64,000 nucleotides of DNA from Opacimonas sp002292215 (GTDB lineage: Bacteria > Pseudomonadota > Gammaproteobacteria > Enterobacterales > Alteromonadaceae): positions 1,922,001 through 1,986,000 of the forward strand of contig OX044360.1 of assembly GCA_943846745.1 (NCBI GenBank). Reading direction: 5' to 3'. Position numbers and translations under genes: made by a program. Within the stretch, counting starts at the first letter, position 1, and every line of letters begins with the position of its first letter. The notes beneath the pieces were generated by a model. That model was given only the letters and a program-made list of their open reading frames with translations. It ran no database searches and was not told where the DNA came from. Positions 36,020 to 44,661 of the stretch are shown piece by piece.

Positions 36020-38302
36020 TTATTTGCGTCCTATTAATGAAATACCATTAGCTGCAAAATGAGCAATGAGTCCGGCAACGCCAATCCACCCTAATATCCA
36101 TAATAATCCCATTGGTGTTGCGGTTTGCGGTAATTGCCCTTGCTGAAGCTTCGCTTGGTGTTGACGACTTAAGTGCGCAGCTTTCGCATTTGCTACATCC
36201 ACAGCATTTGATTGCATGTCGACGGGTTTGGTTGGCGTCACATCTACCGCAACCAAAGCGGTATACTTACTCACAATTTTTGCAGCTAGTGCCGTTTCGG
36301 TGATCTGGTTTTGCATGATAGACACTAAATCTTCTGGCAAATACTCGGTATTGGTAAACGGCCAAGTCGTGATCTCTTTAATTTTGGCACGCGCCCAGAG
36401 TTTATTTAACCCTTTAGCCTGATAATTGGGGTCAGATCCAAATAAATTGAAAGAATTTGGATCTGACCCTATTAAATTAACTGTTAACGGTAATTGAATG
36501 CTTGTCGCCTCTCCTGCCACGCGCATTTGCCCCGTGACCAGTAACTCCTCAAGATCGGAAGACATTGTATCCAGATACCCTGTATAGCGATAACTCAACA
36601 CGATGGGCTCACCGTGATAGATATCAGGTAGCACTTTGGGATAGACCTCAATTGATTTGAGTGCTTCCAACCTAGATTCATCTCCCAAGGTAAGTTGTAA
36701 ATTCGTCAACGCTGGATGAATGAGTTTGGCAAACAACCGCGTCATTGTGCTTTGCACGTCATCCACATTATCAATATAGGTAAATGTCCCCTTGCCGATC
36801 ATCGCCGCGTATTCCATAAAAAATGCATTGGGTGCAGCACCAATACCAACCGTAAACAATCGACGTTGGCCAATCGAACCTGCAACTTGTTCAATTAACG
36901 CCGCTTCATTATCAATACTGCCATCAGTAATAAATATCACTTGGGTTAATTGGTCATCGGGCCCTTTCAGTGTTGTTAACGACATCTGCAACGCGTCGCT
37001 GATATTTGTACCGCCATCCGAGTCTACATTTGCCAAAAACGTCTGCGCTTCTTGCAGATGCTCCCAATCAGCTAACTTAGCCTCTTTCCATAACGCTCGC
37101 GCATCGCTATCAAAATCCACAATATTAAACGAATCAACCTCATTTAACTGAGTCAAGCCAACTCTTATAGCTTGGACAGCCTGCGTTAACGCCGAACCAT
37201 GCATAGAGCCAGATGAATCGAGTACAAAAATAGTATGTTTCGGTTGCAACTCAGGTATCGTTTGTGGCGGTACAATATGCACTAATCCATAGACGGCATC
37301 CCCCACTTGCTGCTGATAATGTGCCACCATCGGCTCATTATCTTGTGCGCTACGCCACTTGATCACCAGATCTTTATTAGCAATCGTATCCTGACTCAAC
37401 ATCACTTCATACACGCCCGGTTCTATCGCATGGCTTTCTATTACATGAGTGGTTGAATGGATCTGTGTCGCATTTGATTGTGTATCTAAGCGCAACACAA
37501 AATCAACCTCATGTTGCTTCATATCCGAGGTGTCAATTGCTTCAACCTCTGCTGTTTCGGCTTCTGTATCACTCACGCTATCAGCCACATTATCAGCTCT
37601 GACGGCATAGCGCTGTGAGAGCGTCATTGGAAAACGTACCGAATATTCCCCATCCGCATATTGCGCGGTATTTTGATAGGTAATACTGATCTCAATTCGT
37701 TCATTCGGCCCGATATTGGCAATCTGATTAGTGAACAAATTAGGGCGTTTTTGTAAGACCAAACTTGCTTTTTTACCGGCTTGTTTAGCTTGATTAAACG
37801 TTTTAATGGCTTGTTCTTTAATTTGGATCTGACCCTCAATATGGCGAGAGCCAATAGTCATTAATAATTCATCCACCGCAGCGCCCACGGGAACTGGAAA
37901 CACATACGTTGCATCAACCCATTCACTACTTGGGTTAACAAAAGTCTGGGTCACCCGAGTACGCTCAACCACTCCGCTCACCCGCATATCCACACTGGTA
38001 TTGATCACAGGGCTTGGCACATACGATTTAGCCATATCCGCCTGCACATGGTCAAAAAACAATGTACCTTCTTGTACGTGAAAAATATTCGTCACGACAT
38101 TCGGTGCATGATTAATCAGTCCATTACTTCCTTGGACATTAATGTTGATCTGCGGTGGGTTTCTCGCCGAAATACTCGCTGGAACACCTAAAACGACACC
38201 AGAAGGAACGCTATTTAGATCCGGTTGCTCGGCAAGTCGGTTCGACGCCAACACACTCGCCCCGCTAATAATTGCAATCCCTAGAACAATGATTTTGAAC
38301 AT
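36020..38302 (-). CDS. sortase-dedicated VIT/vWA surface protein
   Basis: The single target of the dedicated sortase. The 760 residues show a signal-like hydrophobic start, a VIT domain (about 95-225; VERTRVTQTFVNPSSEWVDA), a vWFA domain with MIDAS FVLDSSGSMHGSAL (near 360), and a C-terminal sorting signal: LPQTATP at 724-730, a hydrophobic span and terminal GRK. The VIT/vWA pair resembles inter-alpha-trypsin-inhibitor heavy chains, suggesting adhesion. Residues 612-625 (GSDPNSFNLFGSDP) are encoded by an inserted palindrome. It is 39 bases downstream of pdsO and 1 base upstream of the sortase gene. Confidence 0.95.
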   Translation of the reverse strand: MFKIIVLGIAIISGASVLASNRLAEQPDLNSVPSGVVLGVPASISARNPPQININVQGSNGLINHAPNVVTNIFHVQEGTLFFDHVQADMAKSYVPSPVINTSVDMRVSGVVERTRVTQTFVNPSSEWVDATYVFPVPVGAAVDELLMTIGSRHIEGQIQIKEQAIKTFNQAKQAGKKASLVLQKRPNLFTNQIANIGPNERIEISITYQNTAQYADGEYSVRFPMTLSQRYAVRADNVADSVSDTEAETAEVEAIDTSDMKQHEVDFVLRLDTQSNATQIHSTTHVIESHAIEPGVYEVMLSQDTIANKDLVIKWRSAQDNEPMVAHYQQQVGDAVYGLVHIVPPQTIPELQPKHTIFVLDSSGSMHGSALTQAVQAIRVGLTQLNEVDSFNIVDFDSDARALWKEAKLADWEHLQEAQTFLANVDSDGGTNISDALQMSLTTLKGPDDQLTQVIFITDGSIDNEAALIEQVAGSIGQRRLFTVGIGAAPNAFFMEYAAMIGKGTFTYIDNVDDVQSTMTRLFAKLIHPALTNLQLTLGDESRLEALKSIEVYPKVLPDIYHGEPIVLSYRYTGYLDTMSSDLEELLVTGQMRVAGEATSIQLPLTVNLIGSDPNSFNLFGSDPNYQAKGLNKLWARAKIKEITTWPFTNTEYLPEDLVSIMQNQITETALAAKIVSKYTALVAVDVTPTKPVDMQSNAVDVANAKAAHLSRQHQAKLQQGQLPQTATPMGLLWILGWIGVAGLIAHFAANGISLIGRK
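36429..36469. repeat. in-frame palindromic insertion element, copy 1
   Basis: GGGTCAGATCCAAAT (36429-36443) and ATTTGGATCTGACCC (36455-36469) are a perfect 15-bp inverted repeat with an 11-base loop. It lies inside the vWA target gene and encodes GSDPNSFNLFGSDP, with GSDP from each arm. The same arms occur at 47771-47816 inside an unrelated gene. It is too long and too well matched to be chance. Confidence 0.88.
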
Positions 38303-38341
38303 GATTGTTGCTCCTTATGTGATGTGCTCAGCGAGCAGCCA

Positions 38342-39130
38342 TTAATTGGCTGCTGTCATTGTTGTGATTGGGGTGATATGCAACGTTACCCGACGGTCAA
38401 AAAACAAGGTTTCATCCCATGTGCTCGCTTGTTGCGCTTGGCTTTCTCCTAATGAAAACGTGTTGATTTGTCGCACCGGCACCTGTGCGTTAAGTAAATA
38501 ATCTTTGACCGCATCGGTACGCGCAGCGGAAAGTAATAAATTGTCTTCACTTGAGCCACGAAGATCAGCAAAACCGGTTAAACTCACTTGTAACTTTGCG
38601 TTATCTTTTAACACGTTCGCCAACAAATCAAGTTGATCAAAATAGCTAGATGCAATCTCTGTCATGCCTGAGATAAACTGAATATGGCTTTTCATTTCAG
38701 GAAAATCCGGCACTATTGTAGTGGTGTAACTGACAGGTTGAATCGATTGATACTGTTGCTGTTGCGCTGATACTAACGCCACTAATTCCTCGTCCTTCGC
38801 ACTCAAAGCATGACGCGCAATAACTAGATCATGTTGCAAGCTTTCAATGTGAGTGTCATCGTTATGCTCTTCGACCATTAATACGCCCAGCGTAGCGCCA
38901 ATAATTGCACCCACAGGGCCGCCTAACGCTGCACCAGTTAACAATCCCCCACCAAAGCCAAAAGCGCTATGTGTCGATTCGGAGTTAACACGGTTATTGA
39001 CATGATAATTAGCCCCTGAATGTTCATCAGAAGCCTTAACATTAGTGGTTTCGGCAGTTGCCGTTTGTGCCGCGGAGCAGGTTGCTACAACGCATAATGC
39101 TGCGCCGGTGATAAAATGTGAATAAGCCAT
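38342..39130 (-). CDS. pdsO: sortase-associated OmpA-like protein PdsO
   Basis: PdsO accompanies dedicated sortases and is thought to be an envelope partner. The 262 residues begin with a signal peptide (cleavage probably after ATA, about 26). A glycine-zipper stretch (GFGGGLLTGAALGGPVGAII at about 57-76) follows, then a coiled coil (about 92-125) and a C-terminal OmpA-like peptidoglycan-binding domain (LQVSLTGFADLRGSSEDN, LSAARTDAVKDYLL). It is the first gene of the minus-strand sortase operon and is divergent from pdsR, with which it shares a control region containing three direct repeats. Confidence 0.92.
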   Translation of the reverse strand: MAYSHFITGAALCVVATCSAAQTATAETTNVKASDEHSGANYHVNNRVNSESTHSAFGFGGGLLTGAALGGPVGAIIGATLGVLMVEEHNDDTHIESLQHDLVIARHALSAKDEELVALVSAQQQQYQSIQPVSYTTTIVPDFPEMKSHIQFISGMTEIASSYFDQLDLLANVLKDNAKLQVSLTGFADLRGSSEDNLLLSAARTDAVKDYLLNAQVPVRQINTFSLGESQAQQASTWDETLFFDRRVTLHITPITTMTAAN

Positions 39131-39211
39131 GAGGTGATCCTTTTAAGTTTAAATGTGTTTTGTCTTGGTGACAGAAACATTAAAACTAACTTATTAGGCT
39201 TTTTTTGGCTG

Positions 39212-39308
39212 GAAAAATGGCAATGTGGCGATCAATTGTGGCGAAAAAATGGAAATGTGCTCCGTTCGCACTTCCAGACTTTTCATCATGCTAAAAATGG
39301 GTATAGTG
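39212..39308 (+). promoter_or_regulatory. three AAAAATGG direct repeats upstream of pdsR
   Basis: AAAAATGG occurs at 39213, 39245 and 39293. The first two sit in longer similar blocks, GAAAAATGGCAATGTG (39212-39227) and AAAAAATGGAAATGTG (39244-39259), and the third in TAAAAATGGGTATAGTG (39292-39308). Spacings are 32 and 48 bases, the first close to three helical turns. They lie between divergent pdsO and pdsR, so they could be PdsR binding sites. An open frame crosses them, but it is unlikely to be coding. Confidence 0.4.
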
Positions 39309-39340
39309 AAGAGGTTGTTAAATTAACTGAGCTACCATTC

Positions 39341-40030
39341 TTGAAACACATTGCACTAGTAGAAGACGATCAGGCGCTTCGTGAAAACTATATCGCCGCG
39401 CTTAATCAGCATGGCTATCATGTCAATGCGTACGCCTCGCGTGCAGATGCCCAACGTGCTTTTGCTATGCAACTTCCGGATTTAGCCATCATTGATATTG
39501 GCTTAGGAGAAGAAATGGATGGTGGGTTTGTGTTGTGCCAACAACTGCGTAATTTATCCCAAACCTTACCCATTATTTTTTTTACCGCACGAGATAATGA
39601 TGTGGATACGATTAGTGGTCTGCGTTTAGGCGCGGATGATTACCTGACCAAAGACATTAGTTTACTCCATTTATTAGCGCGTATCGGAGCGTTATTTAGG
39701 CGAACTGAGGCCTTACAGGCCACACCGAAAACCGATGACAGTATGACCGTTGGCGACTTATTTATTGATGCGTTACGAATGAAGTTAACCTGGCAAGCCC
39801 AACCAATAGATCTCACGGTCACCGAATTTTGGATGCTCCATGCGATTGTCAAACACCAAGGTCATGTCAAATCAAGGCAACAACTGATGGATGAGTCACA
39901 AATGGTGGTGGATGACACCACAATCACCTCACATATCAAACGTATTCGCAAAAAATTTATCATCATTGATACCCAATTTGACTATATCGAAACCGTCTAT
40001 GGGATGGGTTATCGTTGGAAACAGCACTAA
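39341..40030 (+). CDS. pdsR: dedicated sortase system response regulator PdsR
   Basis: An OmpR-type regulator of 229 residues. The receiver domain starts KHIALVEDDQALRENY, with phosphoacceptor Asp52 in IIDIGLG and Lys104 in YLTKDIS. The winged helix follows (LTVTEFWMLHAIVKHQGHV to YIETVYGMGYRWK). The TTG at 39341 places the start where family members begin. The frame stays open to GTG 39134, but that stretch overlaps the pdsO promoter and reads as non-homologous. It precedes pdsS by 1 base and likely controls the divergent pdsO-target-sortase operon. Confidence 0.9.
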   Translation: MKHIALVEDDQALRENYIAALNQHGYHVNAYASRADAQRAFAMQLPDLAIIDIGLGEEMDGGFVLCQQLRNLSQTLPIIFFTARDNDVDTISGLRLGADDYLTKDISLLHLLARIGALFRRTEALQATPKTDDSMTVGDLFIDALRMKLTWQAQPIDLTVTEFWMLHAIVKHQGHVKSRQQLMDESQMVVDDTTITSHIKRIRKKFIIIDTQFDYIETVYGMGYRWKQH

Positions 40031-40031
40031 C

Positions 40032-42206
40032 ATGAATTCTATTTTCAGGCTCGGGATACGCGCTAAACTCCTCTTTTTCTCTGCATTTTTGTTGTGTATT
40101 CCCTATTTGGGTTATCAATATGTGTGGGAGCTTGAGACCTATCTACGTATCGGCCAAGAGCAAACAATGGTGGGTACAGCAAGGGCGGTGGCGACAGCAT
40201 TACATGAACGTCCGGTCATTTTTACTGAGCAATCGGCACTGGTCAATACGGTCAAACCAGGAACGGATTTATATGCCCACCCCATCAAATATCCAATCCA
40301 GCTTGATGGCCAATTATCTGATTGGCGGGATTATCAAGGCTCCATGATCCATTACGGGCAAGACAATATTATCGAACAAACCGAGACCTATAGCGAATCT
40401 GATTTGTCCTTTACTCATATGGTGGGGCAATTTGGGCGGTATTTATATGTGATGTTTGATGTTGTGGATGACGCGGTGGTGTATCGAAATGAAAATGCGC
40501 TTCGAATAGATCGTAATGACTTTTTACAAATTGCGATGATTAATCAAACCGGTCAATTTGAGCGCTATTTAGTTGCGCCGTACCAATCAGGCTGGGTCAA
40601 TGCCTACCTCTTAGAAAATACTCAAAGCGCCTTTGTTCCCCTCAAATTAGAAACCCGAATTCAAGGACAATGGGCTCAATCAATCCAAGGCTATCGCATT
40701 GAGCTGCGGATCCCATTAGATATGTTAGCCAGTAATATTGCCTTTGCCATCACCGATGTGGATGATGATGATACTCGCGTAAAAGAGCGTACAATCGGTA
40801 CAGCCAATCCAACTCAATCGGATGCGCTAGGCACCGTATTAATCCCCTCCCCTGAAATCGAACAAATCTTACAAGGCCTAGAATACGCCAATGCTCGAGT
40901 GTGGGTCGTCGATAAACACAAACGAGTATTAGCACGAGCCGGTGATATTCAAAATGCCTCAGGCTTAAATGTCGCTGAATCCTATGAGCAAACTCCCTCG
41001 TTATGGACGTATATTGAATCACAGTGGTTATTTCCTCTGTACTATATGGTGTTAAATGAGCCACCCAAAGTCTTTATTGATGAATTAGCCGATGCCTATG
41101 AACTCGCCGGACAAGATATTGAAATGGCGCTAAGTGGTGAGTCTGATACGTTGTGGCGTTTAAGCTCCGACAAACAAGCGGTGATTTTATCCGCGGCACA
41201 TCCTATTTTTGTCGCCGGAGAGGTGATGGGAGCCGTCGTGGTGGAGCAGACCACTAATGGCATTCGTACCCTACGTAACAAAGCCTTAGAACAACAATTT
41301 CATTTCTTTTTGAGTGTCTTGGTCATTGGTACATTTTCGTTGTTTTTGTTTGCGACACGCATTTCATCGCGGATCCGACGCTTACGCAATGACACCGAAC
41401 TGGCGATTGATCCCCAAGGTAAAATCATCGGCATGATCCCCACCCAAAATGCCAGTGACGAAATTGGCGATCTCGGGCGCAGCTTTGCTCAAGTCCTAGA
41501 GCGTTTGGCTCAATACAATCATTATCTTGAAAACATGGCAGCGCGTTTATCGCATGAACTGCGCACCCCTGTGGCAATTGTCAATTCGTCTTTAGAAAAT
41601 CTTGCGTTAAATAATGCTGCTCAGCACAACCCACAAAACGATGTGTTTATTCAGCGAGCGCAAGATGGGATAAAGCGCTTGAGCCTGATTTTACAAAACA
41701 TGAGTGAAGCGACACGACTGGAGCATACATTAAAAAGCAATGAACGAGAGTCGTTTGATGTAATTGCCTTGTGTGACAATATGATTGGCAATAGCCAAAT
41801 GACTGCAACCCAACACACGTTTAATTTTGATAACACCTTAGCGCCCGGCAGTCAGATTAGCCTGAATGGCGCGCCGGAGTTATTTGCCCAAATGCTTGAT
41901 AAAGTGTTGGCCAACGCCATTGATTTTGCTGAGCCTAACTCTCAAATAACGCTGCATTTAGCGCAACACCATGATCAATTGATCATTGAGATCACCAATA
42001 TCGGTCCTATGTTACCGCAAGATATGCAAGACCAGTTACTAGAATCAATGGTGTCTATTCGTGCCACTGATGATCCACAACAAGTGCATTTAGGATTAGG
42101 GTTGTATATTGCCAATATGCTCGCAATGTACCACGACGGCAAGATGCGGATTGCTAATTCACAAGCAGGACAAGGAGTGACGGTGAAGTTTGTGTTTAAA
42201 TTATAA
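40032..42206 (+). CDS. pdsS: dedicated sortase system histidine kinase PdsS
   Basis: A 724-residue sensor kinase. It has membrane segments at about 12-30 and 423-440 that bracket a large periplasmic domain. Residues about 80-260 (QLDGQLSDWRDYQG, YLYVMFDVVDDAVVYRNENA, YRIELRIPLDML) resemble a CBM9/DOMON-type carbohydrate-binding fold. The cytoplasmic part has HAMP-like sequence, HisKA with His508 in ARLSHELRTP, and HATPase motifs (LDKVLANAIDFAE, LGLGLYIANMLA). ATG 40032, 1 base after the pdsR stop, gives a standard N-terminus; the longer frame from 39891 lies inside pdsR. Ligand identity is inference. Confidence 0.92.
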   Translation: MNSIFRLGIRAKLLFFSAFLLCIPYLGYQYVWELETYLRIGQEQTMVGTARAVATALHERPVIFTEQSALVNTVKPGTDLYAHPIKYPIQLDGQLSDWRDYQGSMIHYGQDNIIEQTETYSESDLSFTHMVGQFGRYLYVMFDVVDDAVVYRNENALRIDRNDFLQIAMINQTGQFERYLVAPYQSGWVNAYLLENTQSAFVPLKLETRIQGQWAQSIQGYRIELRIPLDMLASNIAFAITDVDDDDTRVKERTIGTANPTQSDALGTVLIPSPEIEQILQGLEYANARVWVVDKHKRVLARAGDIQNASGLNVAESYEQTPSLWTYIESQWLFPLYYMVLNEPPKVFIDELADAYELAGQDIEMALSGESDTLWRLSSDKQAVILSAAHPIFVAGEVMGAVVVEQTTNGIRTLRNKALEQQFHFFLSVLVIGTFSLFLFATRISSRIRRLRNDTELAIDPQGKIIGMIPTQNASDEIGDLGRSFAQVLERLAQYNHYLENMAARLSHELRTPVAIVNSSLENLALNNAAQHNPQNDVFIQRAQDGIKRLSLILQNMSEATRLEHTLKSNERESFDVIALCDNMIGNSQMTATQHTFNFDNTLAPGSQISLNGAPELFAQMLDKVLANAIDFAEPNSQITLHLAQHHDQLIIEITNIGPMLPQDMQDQLLESMVSIRATDDPQQVHLGLGLYIANMLAMYHDGKMRIANSQAGQGVTVKFVFKL

Positions 42207-42222
42207 TGAGAAAGGACTGCGA

Positions 42223-42903
42223 CTATTGAAAAATTTGCCCCACCGCAGCGGTTAGCACCATAGCCAACGCTCCCCAAAAGGTGACTCGCAAAGCACCAAC
42301 AACAATCGATGCACCACCCGCTCGTGCTGCAATTCCCCCGAGTAACGCAAGAAAAACTAAGGATGCCAGACCCACACCCAGCATCAACCGTTCGCTCACA
42401 ATCACCCAAGCTAACAGTAGCGGTAATGCTGCACCAATCGCAAAAGTGGCAGCGCTAGCGAGCGCAGCTTGCACTGGGTTGGCGTTACCGTTTTCACTGA
42501 TCCCTATGTCATCACGCGCATGCGCACCGAGTGCGTCAAATTCCATTAATTGTTCAGCCACTTCACGTGCAGTGGTGGGTGAAACTCCTCGAGATTCATA
42601 AATATGTGTCAACTCTAGAATTTCTAAATCGTATTGCTTATCTAATGAATGCTGTTCTATGTGCAAATCAGCTTTTTCTGTATCTGACTGAGAGCTCACA
42701 GAAACATACTCGCCAGCGGCCATCGACATGGCACCAGCCACTAAACCGGCGACACCAGCAAGCATAATCTCTGGGTGAGATACACCTGCCGCCGCCACCC
42801 CAATAATGAGACTTGCAGTAGAAACAATACCGTCATTGGCGCCTAATACAGCTGCCCGCAACCAACCAACACGATGAGATTTATGCGGTTTATGTAGGCG
42901 CAT
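42223..42903 (-). CDS. VIT1/CCC1 family iron/manganese transporter
   Basis: A 226-residue membrane protein of the vacuolar iron transporter family. The signature RVGWLRAAVLGANDGIVSTA is at the N-terminus, followed by GLVAGAMSMAAGEYVSVSSQ, an acidic cytoplasmic metal-binding helix pair (about 75-135, with ESRGVSPTTAREVAEQLM) and three further membrane spans. ATG 42903 fits the family start; the longer frame from 42954 would overlap the dps end by 44 bases. It follows dps by 7 bases, so an iron transporter and an iron-storage protein are co-expressed. It is convergent with pdsS. Confidence 0.92.
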   Translation of the reverse strand: MRLHKPHKSHRVGWLRAAVLGANDGIVSTASLIIGVAAAGVSHPEIMLAGVAGLVAGAMSMAAGEYVSVSSQSDTEKADLHIEQHSLDKQYDLEILELTHIYESRGVSPTTAREVAEQLMEFDALGAHARDDIGISENGNANPVQAALASAATFAIGAALPLLLAWVIVSERLMLGVGLASLVFLALLGGIAARAGGASIVVGALRVTFWGALAMVLTAAVGQIFQ

Positions 42904-42910
42904 TTGTGCT

Positions 42911-43384
42911 TTAGACTCGGCCTGTTGCGCGTAGCATCCACGCGGTTTTTTCATGCACTCGCATACGGTCAGACACTAATGCAGACGTTGATTCATCATC
43001 CGCATTTTGGGCTAGCTGTAATACTTGACGCGATGTTTTGATAACTTGTTCATGACCTTTGGTAAGTAATTCAACCATCTCTGAAGAGCTGGGTACTCCG
43101 TCGACTTCAGCAATAGAACTAAGTTGAGAAAAAGCTTTATACGTTCCAGGAGCTGCCACGTCTAATGTGCGAATGCGTTCAGCGATATCATCTACCGCAA
43201 TAGCAAGTTCGGTATAGTGCTCTTCAAACATTAAGTGCAGTTCACGAAAATGAATGCCGGTAACGTTCCAATGAAAATTATGCGTTTGTAAGTACAAGGT
43301 GTATGAATCTGCGAGTAAGCGCTTTAACCCTTCAGCGATAGCTAAGCGGTCTTCTTTATTAATACCAATATCAATCTCGGCCAT
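42911..43384 (-). CDS. dps: Dps-family ferritin-like DNA-protection protein
   Basis: Dps dodecamers oxidise and store iron and shield DNA from peroxide. The 157 residues carry the intersubunit ferroxidase ligands: His38 in HNFHWNVTG, then Asp65 and Glu69 in DDIAERIRTL. The N-terminal tail is short and has little Lys/Arg, so DNA binding may be weak. It is the first gene of a two-gene operon with the VIT1/CCC1-like transporter. Upstream 43385-43479 is AT-rich; I could not pick a clear OxyR or Fur site by eye. Confidence 0.93.
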   Translation of the reverse strand: MAEIDIGINKEDRLAIAEGLKRLLADSYTLYLQTHNFHWNVTGIHFRELHLMFEEHYTELAIAVDDIAERIRTLDVAAPGTYKAFSQLSSIAEVDGVPSSSEMVELLTKGHEQVIKTSRQVLQLAQNADDESTSALVSDRMRVHEKTAWMLRATGRV

Positions 43385-43479
43385 AGGATTTCCTTATTTT
43401 AATATTTATTTTAACAACAAGACTAATTGCTTAATATAAGCGTCAATATTCGTTTCAGCAATGATTTTTGTTTAACTAT

Positions 43480-43725
43480 TTACACCATCATTTTTAATGC
43501 AATATATGGCGTGAAGTTCAACAGGATGACACCAATTTTGTAATTCGCAAAATACTGAAAATATAATGTGGGTAGCGAATCCACTGGCACACCTACCATT
43601 TTGCTATGAATACTGATAAGCCAATCGCGCATGATTAGCAACAACCCACCACTAATGAGTAAAAAACTGGTATTAATGACTAAGCACCAGCCTAAAAAAG
43701 CAGTGAGTTCAGTTAAATTTAACAT
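43480..43725 (-). CDS. DUF6868 family small membrane protein
   Basis: An 81-residue protein with a long hydrophobic first half (LTAFLGWCLVINTSFLLISG, then GLLLIMRDW) and a second membrane segment near the end (YFANYKIGVILLNFTPYIAL). The start at 43725 has AGGAGA 8 bases before it; the longer frame to 43791 runs back into the preceding gene. It lies 4 bases after the rhombotarget lipoprotein stop, a recurring pairing. Its function is unknown; helping the lipoprotein insert or mature is one possibility. Confidence 0.82.
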   Translation of the reverse strand: MLNLTELTAFLGWCLVINTSFLLISGGLLLIMRDWLISIHSKMVGVPVDSLPTLYFQYFANYKIGVILLNFTPYIALKMMV

Positions 43726-43729
43726 GGTT

Positions 43730-44557
43730 TTATCTCCTAAACTTAAGTCTAGACAATAATAATCCGAACGCCAATAATAAAAAATACCCATTCATGGCGC
43801 CGCCACTATATCCTGCTCGGTATTCAACCTTCGCGACGTTTTCTTCTTTAACTCGTGTTTTAAAACGACTCAGTTCGGCATCTAAATTAGTGGTCATATC
43901 GGCAACCGCGAGACCAAACCCTTCTCTCGATTTTTGCTCTAATGTACTATCGATACCTATCGCAGTAGTGCGTTTCGATAGCTTATTGATTCCTGGTGCT
44001 CGAAACAGCATCGTACGACTTTTAACATCAAATACTGCGGTATCGACAAAGGTTTGAATCGAATTTTCATTGCCTGGGATCACATACATACCCACAATCG
44101 TCCAGTACAACAACGCCGCATTATTTTCTAATGATTGCGTGACTTGGTCATACGATACCAACGCCATGACATCCACATCATATAATCGAGAGACTTGTTC
44201 CAAATTAGCAAATCCTGTCCCACCTTTAAGATATGCATTTGGTATGACTTCGATACGGTTTATATAATCATACTTGAGGAAAGCGGCTTTAACCGTTTCA
44301 AGGAGTTCAATCTGATCAGTATTATTGATCCCATCTTCACTCCAACCTTTAGATGGCACAAACGCAATCCCCACATTCACTGGTAGGGACAACACAGGGA
44401 TCGCTTCTGAATGTTCTTTTCGAGTTTCTTTATCTGGATATAAATACTCCATCAAACTACTCGATTGTGACTGTTTCCCTGTGTTTTGACTCATCAGCGC
44501 ACTGCATGAAGTTAGTCCAATAAAGGTAATAGCGAGAATTAATTTTTGGTATATCAT
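43730..44557 (-). CDS. rhombotarget lipoprotein
   Basis: A 275-residue protein with two sorting signals. The N-terminus is a lipoprotein signal with lipobox LTSC ending at Cys18. The C-terminus carries YSGGAMNGYFLLLAFGLLLS followed by RLKFRR, the Gly-Gly, hydrophobic, basic tripartite pattern recognised by rhombosortase. The body is an alpha/beta fold with no catalytic motif (VGIAFVPSKGWSEDGINNTD, VMALVSYDQVTQSLENN). The rhombosortase itself is not in this window. It is followed by the DUF6868 gene. Confidence 0.87.
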   Translation of the reverse strand: MIYQKLILAITFIGLTSCSALMSQNTGKQSQSSSLMEYLYPDKETRKEHSEAIPVLSLPVNVGIAFVPSKGWSEDGINNTDQIELLETVKAAFLKYDYINRIEVIPNAYLKGGTGFANLEQVSRLYDVDVMALVSYDQVTQSLENNAALLYWTIVGMYVIPGNENSIQTFVDTAVFDVKSRTMLFRAPGINKLSKRTTAIGIDSTLEQKSREGFGLAVADMTTNLDAELSRFKTRVKEENVAKVEYRAGYSGGAMNGYFLLLAFGLLLSRLKFRR

Positions 44558-44661
44558 GATGCTTCCTTAGCATTTCAATGTTACTTACACGTGCATTCGA
44601 TTGATATAGTTAAGATTGTTGGTAGCTTGGCTCGATACACATAAGAATAGACGATAAATGT

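Noticed and set aside
36429..36469. Palindrome copy 1 as a transcription terminator
   Set aside because: It is inside an open reading frame well before the stop, and lacks a T-run; the second copy shows it is a repeat family.
39134..39340. N-terminal extension of PdsR from GTG 39134
   Set aside because: The extension overlaps the pdsO promoter, contains repeats and resembles no receiver N-terminus; family members begin at the KHIALVEDD position.
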